Source: Rhodamnia argentea
Lineage: Eukaryota > Streptophyta > Magnoliopsida > Myrtales > Myrtaceae
Direction: 5' to 3'
Length of the DNA stretch: 64,000 nt
Assembly: GCF_020921035.1 (NCBI RefSeq)
Contig: NC_063150.1
Span: 1,860,001 to 1,924,000, forward strand
The notes under the pieces were generated by a model that had not been told where the DNA came from, searched no databases, and saw only the letters and a program-made list of their open reading frames with translations. Position numbers and translations under genes: made by a program. This document shows positions 24,713 through 36,586 of the stretch, piece after piece (within the stretch, counting starts at the first letter, position 1; the number at the start of each line of letters is the position of its first letter).

Positions 24713-27700
24713 ATGGGAAGTAGCGCCGATACGAAGCTTCCGATCCCCGGTCGGAGGAACATCCTAATCACCAGCGCCTTGCCTTACGTCAACAACGTTC
24801 CGCACCTCGGCAACATCATCGGATGTACGTTTGGTTGGTTTGTTTCTACGTGCCGGACCGGATTGGATGTTCGTGATTCTTTCTGTGCGAATGTGCGAGT
24901 TTTGGAGCGATTGATCGAGCAGCTTAGCTTCCCGTTCTGGTTTTAATCCTCTTTTTTTTTTTTTCTTTTTTTCTTTTTTGGGTGTGCGTGTGTGGATATT
25001 TAGCTCAATAGTGGCAATTAACTCCGTATTCTTGCATTTCTGCGCGCTTCCCTTTGCTCGATATTATAGGCCGAGTTCGTGTGGTAGCTCGATCAATTGG
25101 CATGCAGAAACATACTCGAATGAGATATTGGGATAGTATGGGAAATGAGTAGTTGCGTGTGGCTGTTTACTTCTTACAACCTGTAATTGATTTCCTTTTT
25201 TTCTATTTTTTTTTCTGTTGATTTGGCCTTTTCACCTCCAGAGCATTTGATTGATCTTACCTTGTCGGGACAGGTGTATTGAGTGCGGATGTGTTTGCTC
25301 GATACTGCCGCCTTAGAGGTTACAACGCAGTGTATATTTGTGGGACTGATGAGTACGGGACTGCAACAGAGACTAAAGCCTTGGAGGAGAAGTGCACACC
25401 ACAGCAGATTTGCGACAAGTAAGTTTAACTTCTCGTAATTTCTCTGCATCATCGTCGCTTCAAAGGAATGGACAATGGTTTGAAATGCGTGAAGAGCATA
25501 ATAAGTTTCCTCTTCTTGATTGAACATGTCTTTGGTAAAAAGATTGTACTTGTTCTTTTAAAGGCGTTCCGGGTTTGCTATGTTCTTGGTTGTGCATGTG
25601 GTTTTGTCAGCGATGTTATCTTGGAATATTGTGCAGTGGGTCGCAGCATTCATCTCTGTAGGAACGTTGTTGACGGGAAAATTATTTTATTTACATTCAT
25701 TTTTGTTTGATATAATCTTAAAAAGTGATTTCTTATAAAATTTTCAGTTGAATATTTTCTCCTGTCATGCTTCAGATATTATGCAGTGCATAAGCAAGTC
25801 TATGATTGGTTCAACATAAGCTTTGATAAGTTTGGACGAACATCAACCCCCCAGCAGACTGAAGTTTGCCAAGCTATTTTCAATAAATTGTTTCAGAACA
25901 ATTGGCTTTCTGAGAACACAATGCAGCAGGTATGAAAGTTTGGCAAGCTATTTGCTTGTTCATCTTACAAATTCATTCATGCAAGTTGCTCACATTTACT
26001 TAATTGAACAACGTTTCATTGTGACAGCTTTACTGTGATACATGCCAAAGATTCTTAGCTGACCGGCTTGTGGAGGGTATCTGTCCTACCGCAGGTTGTA
26101 CCCATGATTCTGCGCGGGGCGATCAATGTGAGAAGTGTGGAAAGCTTTTGAATCCAACTGAGTTAATTGAACCTAGGTGTAAGGTACCACACATTTTCAC
26201 TAGTTTTTAGTTTGTTAGTTTAATTGGTATAGGCATGCTTGTACGAGAGGCCGTCTGCTATGCACTTTTATACATTGTAAATGCGGGGTACATTACTACT
26301 AGTCAAGATGATATCAATGCTTAGCTAGATTGTAGAAATTTAGGACTTGTTTTCAATATATAACATCAGCCATTGTCATGAGAGCCTCTTTCTTTTGCTC
26401 CTCTGAATGTCTGTTTTTCATCTTTGATGCTACTGAGAAATGAAACGAAAGAAACAGATGCTTGCATGCTTAAATTGACTTTAACATATTGTCCTGTTTT
26501 TGGGTGCAATTTATCTTAATGCTGCTTGTTTACAGGTTTGTCAGGCAACTCCAAGAATCCGCGATACAAACCACTTGTTCCTCGAGCTCCCTCTGCTGAA
26601 GGATAAATTGGTGGAATATATTAATGAGATGTCGGAAGCTGGATCTTGGAGCCAGAATGCCATTCAAGCAACTCATGCATGGCTAAAAGAAGGACTAAAA
26701 CCTCGATGTATTACAAGGGATCTGAAGTGGGGAGTTCCTGTACCCCACGAGAAGTTTAAAGACAAGGTTAGATATTATCTGGTCAAATATTTTGAACTCT
26801 CGTGCTTCTACAACTGAAATTATGAGTAATCTTGGCGACAGGGTTAAAGATATCACATTTTTTTATTTGTTTTCTTTCTTGTCTTCATTCCTTTAGAAAA
26901 TGATCTTGACATGTGCATTTCCTTGTCTATTGATGCAATGAGTAAGGTATTCTATGTTTGGTTCGATGCACCAATTGGGTACGTCTCAATAACTTCATGT
27001 TACACACCAGAATGGGAGCAGTGGTGGAAGAATCCTGAGAATGTGGAGTTGTTTCAGTTTATGGGCAAGGATAATGTACCATTTCACACCGTAAGTGTCA
27101 GACTTTTCTAGTTTTTCCTTACATTAACTGTCTTTAAGGTCTTATTTATGCTTTGATCCCTTCTTCTTTCTCTTTGTATCGACAATCTTGAATGTCCTTT
27201 CTCTGCTCTGATGGCTAATGCTATAACCTCTCCTTACTGATATTTGCCCAAACCTGGTGATGTTGAAATTAGTCTCATTTTGTTGTTAAGTTCAACGCAA
27301 TCTTGATTTATATTAGAGTGCTAAATCACCTTGTGGAATGTTTTTCCTGAATGACTCGTACAGCAGTTGCTAATTTTAATTGTGATGCTGGGATGGCAAG
27401 AATCACAATTGCTAATTTTTGTTAGTCTTATTATGTGGCTGATAGAAATTTCCAGTCTAAACAATTTTCAACCAATTCTATAGAATAGCCCGTTGGAGAG
27501 TTTCGATTCTCAACTTATGCTTTGGTGTGTATGACATTAACTCAAAGCAATATTTCTCTTAGTTATCCAAGACGAGGTCCATTGTGTAGTAGATGTTTTA
27601 TTGGTTTCCAGTGTGAATTCTCTTGTTATTTCAGTATGTTATGGCCCACATTTTGATTACTTAATCACGAAGGTGGCTGCCCATGATTTTCTTTTGGCTC

Positions 27701-30700
27701 ACCAATACAACAATTAGCTGCTCTTACTTATGCTGAGATCCTTCGAAAGGGAAACATGGAATTTATCAATAAGCAGCTGAACCGTCCATTCTTTTCTCTA
27801 AATAATCTCAATGTATGGTGATAGTAAGAAAGAAAACTAAGAATAATTGGTAAAATGGCATAAAGCTATTTAGGTATACTTCAAATCAATCAGATTCATT
27901 GTATAGTATTTCATCTAAGATTTGTTGAATCTTCTCAATCTAGACACATTACTGTAGTCCCAATATCATTCCTAAATGGACCTCTTCGACAAGACCGAAT
28001 TTTCCCAAGGTTGAATCTAGATTCTGATTTCTCTTTCCACCTTTCCTTGGTTTTTCTTGGAGGTTTTTATCAAATTCACATACACATCAAAGAAGAAAAT
28101 TGTCATGTGGCACATAAAAAATCACTTTGGTTATACTTTACATTTCTGCCCTGTAATTTGAAGATATTGAATAAAATTCAAGGCTGCTTCAAACTGGGAG
28201 AACTCAACATATGGGTTTCCAAGATTTATTTCTTGTGATCCATGAAATTCCTGAGTTCAAAACCGACTCAATTTTACCAGCTGATACACAACATTCAAAG
28301 AGTACTGATCCAAAGAAAAGATCATCCTTCTTTTGAAGGCCTAAATTCTAAGATCCTGCTGTATAAAAGAAAGATTTGATTAATCCTGGTGAGGAATACT
28401 ATTGTGATGTCTAGTTCCTTAAGTAAAGTGAAACCTTTTCTTTAGCAGGTGTTGCACACAATTTCGACCTTAGAGGCAAATTTTTCTGGTTTCAGGTGAT
28501 GTTTCCATCTACTCTTCTTGGAACTGGTGAAAAGTGGACCCTGATGAAGACAATTAGTGTCACAGAGTACTTGAACTATGAAGCAGGTAAATTTCCTGAT
28601 TCTTGCATCTGGAAATGCCAATGATCATTCTGCTAATAATGATCTGATTAGAAATGAGATGATAGTTTTTCCACGCATATATAATTTTTCTGTACACATA
28701 AGTATCTCAGATTAGCTCGAGCATAAATTGCTTTTTCCCGCAGGAAAGTTTTCCAAGAGCAAAGGGATTGGAGTTTTTGGCAATGATGCTAAAGATACAA
28801 ATATTCCTGCTGAAGTATGGAGATATTACTTGCTAACTAATAGGCCAGAGGTAATATTGTGGGTGCAGGATCAATGACTTGTTTGATATATGCCAATTCA
28901 TATTGAATTTCCGTTCACAATGCTATTCTGTATTTGCAAATTAGGTTTCTGATACATTGTTTACCTGGGCGGATTTGCAAGCAAAACTGAACAGTGAGTT
29001 GCTGAATAATTTGGGCAACTTTGTTAATCGGGTGTTGAGCTTTATTGCAAAGCCTTCAGGTTAGTTTGGTGTTTTGGCAGTGTTTGTAGATCTTATCCCT
29101 CTTTTGCTTCAGACATGGAATATTTTACTTTTAATTCAACTAATATGTCACTTATTTATCAACTGGAAGCTTTCTAGAACATTATTTTTGTCTGCAGGTC
29201 TAGGATATGGTTCTGTTATTCCTGATGCTCCAGGTGCTGATTCACATTCCCTGACAGTAGAATTGGCTGAGAAAGTTGGCAAGTTGGTGGAACAATATGT
29301 GGAGGCCATGGAAAAGGTATTCCCTTTGGGAAATGGACAATTTATTTCTCTTAATTCCCTCAAAGAAGGCACAAGTTAGTCTCATGCAATAATCCAATTC
29401 AAAGCACATAATTCAGCAACCTTCTGCCATGCTATTTGATTCTGCGATGTTGTCTAACTGCTAGTATTCTAAACAAGTTAGCCTTGTCGCTTAGAAAAGA
29501 AATCACTAGTTAAGTAATCGGTCACCTTATCGAGTAGTAGACCTGACAAACGGGTGGTTATGGTTGGATTTGGGTGGGTCAAAAATGGGTCTGACCCAAA
29601 ATTGACCCATTTTTTTAAGTTGAAGGCTCCGTTTGTTTTGCAGAAAATGTATAGTTTGGAATATATTTTTCTAAGAATAATTACATATACTGCTTATAAA
29701 AATGAATAAACAAAAAATATTTTCATTGTCCCTGAAAAATATTTAGACATAAATTGTTATCTACAACGGGTATATTTTTCATTGGTTAATTATTTCAAGC
29801 GATCGGTATTCGAAAAATGTTTTCCAAATCATTTATTTTCCGCAAAATAAATAGAGTCTAGCAATCTAGTAAACAATACCAAAACCAACCCAACCAACCT
29901 AGTTTGTCCACATTGGTATTTTTCTTATTTGTACGATTTTGGCCATATTGATACAACAGAAAAGAGTGGGTGGCTATTTCGGGTTTCTATTTGGGGCTTG
30001 GGACAAATTGGGTCTTTAAATGACGTACTCCTTTTGGGCTCAATAGTGCAACTTCAAGGCGCTCTCTCTGTGTTGCGGCGAGAGAGAAGTGCAAAGTCTA
30101 CCAAAGATGCGGAGCAGAATAGATTCAGAAGCACAAATAAAGGAGAGAATTGATGCAGTATTATTTAAACCAATCAAAGGCTTGATATGCACTAACCAAG
30201 CCTAGTGGCCATGCCCTCCCTCCCTCGTGATGTCAGATCTGACATCGCTGGTCACTGTGGTCGTGGCCTCGCGACCACCTGGAGTCCCTCTATCTTTGTT
30301 GATTGGTGGGTGTGACAATGATTGTCGGCACAGTTGAGGCTTGACGCAACACAGGTGATAGACGATGGCTGGCCAAACTAGACATCAGAGGAGACGTGAC
30401 GGCGGTGTTGGATGCCATGGTGGTGGGCTTGGTGGAGGACAAAGAAAAAGAAGTGCTCGAAAGAAGCTAACCTTCTTAGTTTTTGAGTGGGCCGAAAATG
30501 AGCTCTGTACAAACCCATTAAGACCCAATCTGATTGAACTTTAAGTTTTTAAACCCACTTTGATGTGGCTCTTTAAATATTTAAACACCCATAATCTTGA
30601 AACAATGAGTCAAAATTGGGTCTATGACCCGTTTTGACACCTATACTGGGTAGTAGACACGGAATAAAATTTTATCACAACAGCACGGTAGCAAATCGTA

Positions 30701-33700
30701 GCCAATAAGGAAACATGTAATATACCTTTATGCCATATGGAATGCTCCATAGGGCCAATCTTCACAAAGACCACATAGGTCTACATCGGTGGTATAGTAA
30801 TAAGCTAAGTAGCACCAACACGCAACACAACACGACACGTTGACACGTCATTTCTAAAAAAAAGACAATTCCGACAAGTTGGGACACGTTGTATATCAAA
30901 TGTATATTTTTATATATGCATAATAAATAATCAGATATATATAAAAATATTAGCGGTGAGTTTTTTTTTCTTCTTACGTTAGAGATTCATGATTATTTTT
31001 TTTTCCCCGGTTAAGTATATTATTTTTGGGGTGGCTGGATATATGATTTAAGTATATATATATTTTGATAAATTTACATTTTGACGCTTAAGTTATTGAA
31101 CATGCTTAAAATTGACCCCATGCGTGTTGGGGTGCCGGAGTCGCGTGTCACTGTCGTGTCCGGAGCACTAACCACATGTTGGTATGTCGGAGAGTGTCGG
31201 ACACGACACGGAGGCCCGGGAGAGAGTCGGTGTTTCCTAGGTAATCAGGACATATTAGGGTAGTGTTCACTATGGATCGCCTCACTAAATAATGCGAGCA
31301 TAATGTTTGCTACATGTCCATTGGATTTGCTTGGAGCAAATAATGCTCACTTTTCATTAACCAGTTGAAGAGAACATCATAACCTCATTCCAAGCGGGGT
31401 TATAATTGAATCCTTGTAATCACAAAGCATCCTGTACCCTGTTCTGTGTGGCCGAGAATTGTGTTCATTATGTAGACTCGAAAGCATGCTCCACATTTCT
31501 ATACCACAGCATGTAATGACTTGCCGGTAAATTAGCCATTCTAGCTCATGCATAAATCTGCAATGTGTATAGGTGAAACTAAAGCAAGGACTCAAGACTG
31601 CAATGAGCATTTCAGGCGAGGGAAATGCGTATCTGCAAGTATGCTTGGAGAAGTTCTAAATGCTTTGCAAATGTACTGGTTGTATGTTTCATTTTCATAT
31701 AGGATCTCTCATTCGCTTGCCGAATGATTTTATCTTCAGGCAAGCCAATTCTGGAAGTTATACAAAGAAGACCAACTGTCTTGCTCTATTGTGATGAAAA
31801 CTTCTGTGGGCCTGGTGCATCTCCTTGCATGTTTACTTGAACCTTTCATGCCTTCATTTTCCATTGAGGTAACTAAGTTCTCCTACAGTTAGACGAGCCA
31901 TGGATTTTGATAACGATTTTTGCATGGGGGAGGAACCATGTTTCCTTGGCTCTTATTGAAGGTGTTTCTGCATTCTGTCTGCTGGTGCTTCAGGTATTTA
32001 AGCAGCTAAATTTACCTCCTGAAACACAAGCTTCACTTCGAGATGAAAATGGGGAGATCGAGAGAGCTAGAAGACCTTGGGAGTTTATACCTGCTGGTCA
32101 CAAGATTGGGGCACCAGAGCCTTTGTTTAAGGAATTGGTACATGTTTGAGCCTCGCACATCCATTAAGACAAATAAAAATAGATGGAAAAATTGTAACCT
32201 GTCTTAATTACTCTAAAATTTTCATTTTTTGGAGGCATCAATAATCAGTCAAGCTTAATATTTGAAATTTTTTGTTCTCTAGAGAGATGAAGAAATGGAA
32301 TTCTATCGTAAAAAGTTTGCTGGAAGTCAAGCAGATAGAATTTTGAGAGCAGAAGCTGAAGCTGAGAAGGCGGCTGAGCAATTGCGAAAGACTAAATTAT
32401 CAGGTGGAGCATAGTTGCATTTTCTCTTCTTAGGTTTGCTTGTGTTTTGTCTATAGGCCATGTGATAGATAAAGAAAGAATGTCCTGGTTATTCGGTAAT
32501 CGTAACATGCCTTCCATGGCATGTAAGTATGGATGTAAGAACCATTTCTATTGATAATTCTGCCTCACCCGTGTGAAGAATAATATAAAGTCCTACTTCA
32601 ATCCCATAAAATGTGTCATGCATAAAAAGGAAGCAAAGTACAATACAAAGATATATATTCTTTAGAGTTCTTCAATTGGTCGTTCTCTTATAGTTCCTGC
32701 CCACAGTGTATTATTTCATCAGACATATACCAAAACCTTTGAAATTTTCAACCTTAATATCTAGACAAAATTCCATGAGAAATCATACCTAACATCAACA
32801 TGAACTGTAATATTCTGATGGAATGGAGTGGACAAGTCGTTTCCTAATCTTTTTCTCTCTCACACACTCATTTAATCTTTTACAGTTATAATGTTTTATC
32901 TACTCATTACTTATTTTCTGATCTATTAGAATTGTACTACTTATAAGTTGTTATTTGAAAGGGATGTGATAGTAACATTTACGAAGAAAAGACAGCCCTT
33001 CGATTGTAATTATGAAATCATTGAATGAACAGGTTTTCTGCAAGATGTAGACTCAGTAGATAATAAATGTATATTCAGGGATGTGATAGCAACATTTACA
33101 AATAAAAGATAACCCTTCGATTTTACTTATCAAATCATCTCATGAATTATCTCATGAATAGTAGGTTTTATGCAAGATGTAGACTCAGCATATAATAAAT
33201 GTAATTTCAGTAGTCAAATAAGTATGTATATATCTTCAATTTTATATCCTCAGAATGCATTGACCCAAATTCTTGTAAAAAAAGAGAAAGCAAGATGTGA
33301 ACCCTAACCCTTTTTCCCTTAATTTTGTTTACTTTTGTTAACCTACGTACTATTCATGAAATTGCTTTTAAGATTGTGATTTTCTTTAAAAGTATAAGGA
33401 TTGCAATGAGTCAAGAACTAAAGAACTAAAGAACTAACAAAATATGATTAAACAAAATTTAGACGTGTAATTAGATACAGTAGAAAGAAAACATACATCA
33501 TTCTGCAATCATATCTACATCAAAATCCCCAGTAATGGTCAAGTTCAACCCAGCCAGGATAAAGGTCATGCAGAGAGCAATTGACAAATGAAGGTAACAA
33601 TAATAAAATGAAACAGGTCAATTTGAAGCATATTATGTCAGGAACATGCATACGAATATACTACTGTGGTGCAGCTGACAGACCAAACAACTTGTCTGTG

Positions 33701-34929
33701 GCCAAGTTTTTGATACTATTGCCAAGTTATGGTGGAGATAGAGCATTTCATCGATCTACGAGTCAAATAAGAGACTTACTGCTTCTGTCCGGTTTCCAGT
33801 GAGATTTGGAGCAGCAGTTTGACATTATCATCGTATGCTAACAAAGAAACTTCTTCTGTGATAGATGGAAGCGGAAAAAAAGCACAACCAGCAAAAACAT
33901 CAGCTGGTGCAAAATCCAAGGCTCCTGCCGCTGAAGCAGAGATTTCCATTACCAGACTAGATATCCGCGTGGGCCTCATAACAAAAGTTCTGAAGCATCC
34001 TGATGCTGATTCATTGTATGTTGAAGAGATTGATGTTGGTGAAGGTCAAAATAGAACAGTAGTTAGTGGCCTCGTCAAGTATATCCCTCTGGAGGAAATG
34101 CAGGTTTTTTCTCATTTCTAACCATGTTGATTTTCCACAGCATATTGCCGACCTTGTTTTGCAGCATAGATATGAACATTTTAGCTGACTTCTGGCTTAT
34201 CGGTGAATCTACTCTGGCAGAATCGGAAGGTTTGTGTTCTGTGCAACCTGAAGCCAGCTACCATGCGTGGTATCAAGTCACAGGCAATGGTTCTTTGCGC
34301 TTCAAACAAGGAGAACACTGAGGTGCGTTTGACGGAAATCATTTTTGTTTTCTTGCTCAGTACACCTGTTATGGCCTCGAAGGAATGGGTTTTGATCCTC
34401 TTTAACTAGTGAAAGGCAACAGCTAGTATTGTGAAGTGATAATTTAGAATTGGGGTCGCTTGCTGAAATCTTCCTCTTTGTGAACCTTTGCAATGAAACA
34501 TTTTGAGGCTTGGCATCTCTTGAGATGTTTACTTTTGTTGATATGACAGTTCTCTGCAATCCCAGTAAGTAGCCTATTTTCAATAGTCATCTACTTTAAA
34601 AGAAATTATCGAGGACTTTTTGGTATGGTTGTGCTACATGGGTTGATTATGGATGGTCAATGGACGAATAAACCAAGCCATGACATATGATTTTTCAGGT
34701 TGAGTTAATTGAACCACCTGAGTCTGCTAAGGTTGGAGAGAGAGTTACATTCCCCGGGTTCGAAGGAGCGCCTGATGATGTATTGAACCCTAAGAAGAAG
34801 GTTTGGGAGACGCTGCAACCAGATCTGCACACAGATTCAGGACTAGTAGCACACTTCAAGAACATCCCGTTCACCACATCAGCTGGTGTTTGCAAGGCGT
34901 CATCTATTCAGAATGGCTCAATTCGATAA
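24713..34929 (+). CDS. Methionyl-tRNA synthetase, cytosolic type
   Basis: Charges tRNA-Met in the cytosol. Seventeen exons: 24713-24824, 25274-25418, 25776-25929, 26028-26183, 26536-26766, 26947-27090, 28496-28586, 28744-28850, 28945-29059, 29198-29316, 31573-31638, 31740-31868, 31994-32137, 32283-32403, 33865-34103, 34221-34322, 34699-34929. They total 2406 nt, 801 aa, close to the Arabidopsis enzyme. Class I signatures: HLGN at 31-34 (HIGH variant) and KFSKS at 346-350 (KMSKS). Cysteine pairs C140/C143 and C171/C174, with C156 and C161, form the zinc-knuckle region. WFDAPIGY is at 271-278. The C-terminal 165 or so residues form an EMAPII/Arc1p-type tRNA-binding domain ([13 protein letters not shown]), joined by a charged KA-rich linker. 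Three introns (6, 10 and 14) exceed 1.4 kb. Confidence 0.95.
29543..30649. mobile_element. TIR element inside MetRS intron 10
   Basis: Flanked by GTAGTAGAC at 29534-29542 and 30650-30658. The ends pair imperfectly: CCTGACAAACGGG on the left, and TAGGTGTCAAAACGGG read inward from the right, followed on each side by inverted words such as ATGGGTC and TGACCCA. About 1.1 kb with a GC-richer centre (30180-30440). The TGTCAAAACGGGT end is typical of hAT-like plant MITEs, but the duplication could be read as 8 or 9 bp. It contains a second, smaller element. Confidence 0.6.
29625..29859. mobile_element. Small MITE (GGCTCCGTTTGTTT family), copy 1, nested
   Basis: About 235 bp, starting GGCTCCGTTTGTTTTGCAG. 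Read inward from the right it starts AGACTCTATTTATTTTGCGG. It lies inside the 29543-30649 element, in MetRS intron 10. Related copies are at 57368-57607 and 59652-59800. Confidence 0.65.
30809..31240. mobile_element. Possible TIR element with CACGACACG ends, MetRS intron 10
   Basis: Left end AGTAGCACCAACACG..CACGACACG. Right end, read inward, TAGGAAACACCGACTC...CGTGTCGTGTCCGACAC. The ends resemble each other only loosely, and no clean target duplication was seen. Confidence 0.35.
32961..33210 (+). repeat. Tandem duplication in MetRS intron 14 (period 117 bp)
   Basis: GGGATGTGATAG.AACATTTA starts at 32961 and again at 33078. Both units end with GCAAGATGTAGACTCAG...ATAATAAATGTA..TTCAG. The second copy is longer by a small internal duplication of ATCTCATGAAT. 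Purely intronic. Confidence 0.8.
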
Positions 34930-36586
34930 ACTGCCGGGTAGGCTTTTAAAATTTTGGAGATGTAGCGGCTCATTGTTTCTCTCCTCTTCAATTTGTAGAC
35001 AAAAACCTTGGGTTTGCCTGTGTTGCCAATTTCTGGGCTAATGATTCTTCAGCCCTTGGAATGGTGTAAAATGATGATTGGTCTATAGCTCCCCAACAGA
35101 TTTTTGACTCTAATAAGGCTGTTCTCTCGATAGTTCAGCACGAGGAAATGTGACTCTGCTTTTGAAGGTTGGGTCTTATCTTTGTTGTTCCGAGCACAGC
35201 GCCCGGGGCATGTGTGAATGTCAAGCAAGCATGTGCACGCACAAGCTCGGAAGGAACGACGCTCGTTTTGAGTTTGTAGAGGCACCGGCTGGGGCCACCC
35301 AGCGTGGCAGTATCCCACATGCGGCTGGGAGGTTTGCAGCATTATCCACAGGGAAGGTTGGAGATGAGATTGGGGGACAAGTTGTTTTATGATGATGAGT
35401 AAGGAGAGGTGGTACAAATGGCGGTGGTAACTAATTGGTAATTTTGCCTGTTTCCGGATGAAAACTCCGAAGCAAAAGTTGAACAATAGGCTGGGCTGGG
35501 TCTTTCGATCAGCTGTCCGGCACCAATCGGTCGGCTATTCTTATTCAAATGCTTTCTTGGGAGGGAAGTTCTTTGGAAAATATTTAAAAATCGTTGGCGT
35601 ACAATGTCACAAGAAATTGGCTGGTCCAATAGGGGATCGCTTCAGAAACAGTTTCCTCCAGCTCGACGAAGCTGCAACCGCACGATAAGGGGATGCCTCA
35701 CCCCCCCTGATTAATTCCTTGGAGGTTGAGTCAAATGAGCAAATTTCAGATTGTGACATCGTCCGTGGGTTCGAGATGAAGAGGAAATTTTCACGACAAG
35801 AGTGAATTGGATCACAAAGGGTGGACTATCTAAATAGGCATTATGCACATCGATTCCGGCTACTTCTTTTTTCACGTGTGTGGTCATTCTTACTTCTTTT
35901 TTCACGTGTGTGGTCGTTCTTCCATGAGCTCATCGTAGTTCACTAAAGTCATCAAAATCATGCTTGTCGATGTAAACATGCGATAAATCAAACCATTAAT
36001 GAATTAAGGTTATGCTCTTAGGTAGATTATTTTTTATTTCTTGTTCATATAGAAAAAGTTCACATAATCGCCAGATAATTCATAGCAAATAAAATTGCGA
36101 AGAGAAAAAATCAATCACATTCCTACTGTATATTCTAAATTGTGCTACTTGTGCGGTCGAGATCTTAAATTAACACAGCTTTTTGTATTTAATCATGTCG
36201 TTAATGCTGTCGATACACCGCTGAGGTAACTTAGTCAAGTCAAATGGCGCATTTCTATAATATTCGGGATTAAAAATAGAAAATTCGACTTAAAAAAATA
36301 GAATTAAAAATAGAAAACAATTTCAAATAACAGTTGGAACACTTGTCGTCCGGACGGAAGATGATTATCCCCAATGACCATCAGACCGTAGACGGCACCA
36401 GAAGTCACAGCGTGGCACTTCCCCATTGGTCGTTCACCATCCTTTGGTGACCGTCGTCGGGATTTATCAGTCCTCAAGCCTCTCGTCCACGAGGAAGAAG
36501 AAGGAGAAGAAGAAGGACACGGCGTTAAACAACAAATCGAATTGAGGGCGAAGTCCCACTCCGAATTCACTCCGAAGATTGAGATT
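34930..36586. other. MetRS 3' flank and promoter region of the TBC gene
   Basis: Contains the probable MetRS 3' UTR, then unique spacer. ORFs here on both strands lack family resemblance. A 17-base direct repeat (TTCTTTTTTCACGTGTGTGG) occurs at about 35866 and 35894. The end is rich in GAAGAAG, matching the 5' leader of the next gene. Confidence 0.45.

Noticed and set aside
35049-35486. 145-aa minus-strand ORF behind MetRS
   Set aside because: No recognisable domain, and it overlaps the likely MetRS 3' UTR.
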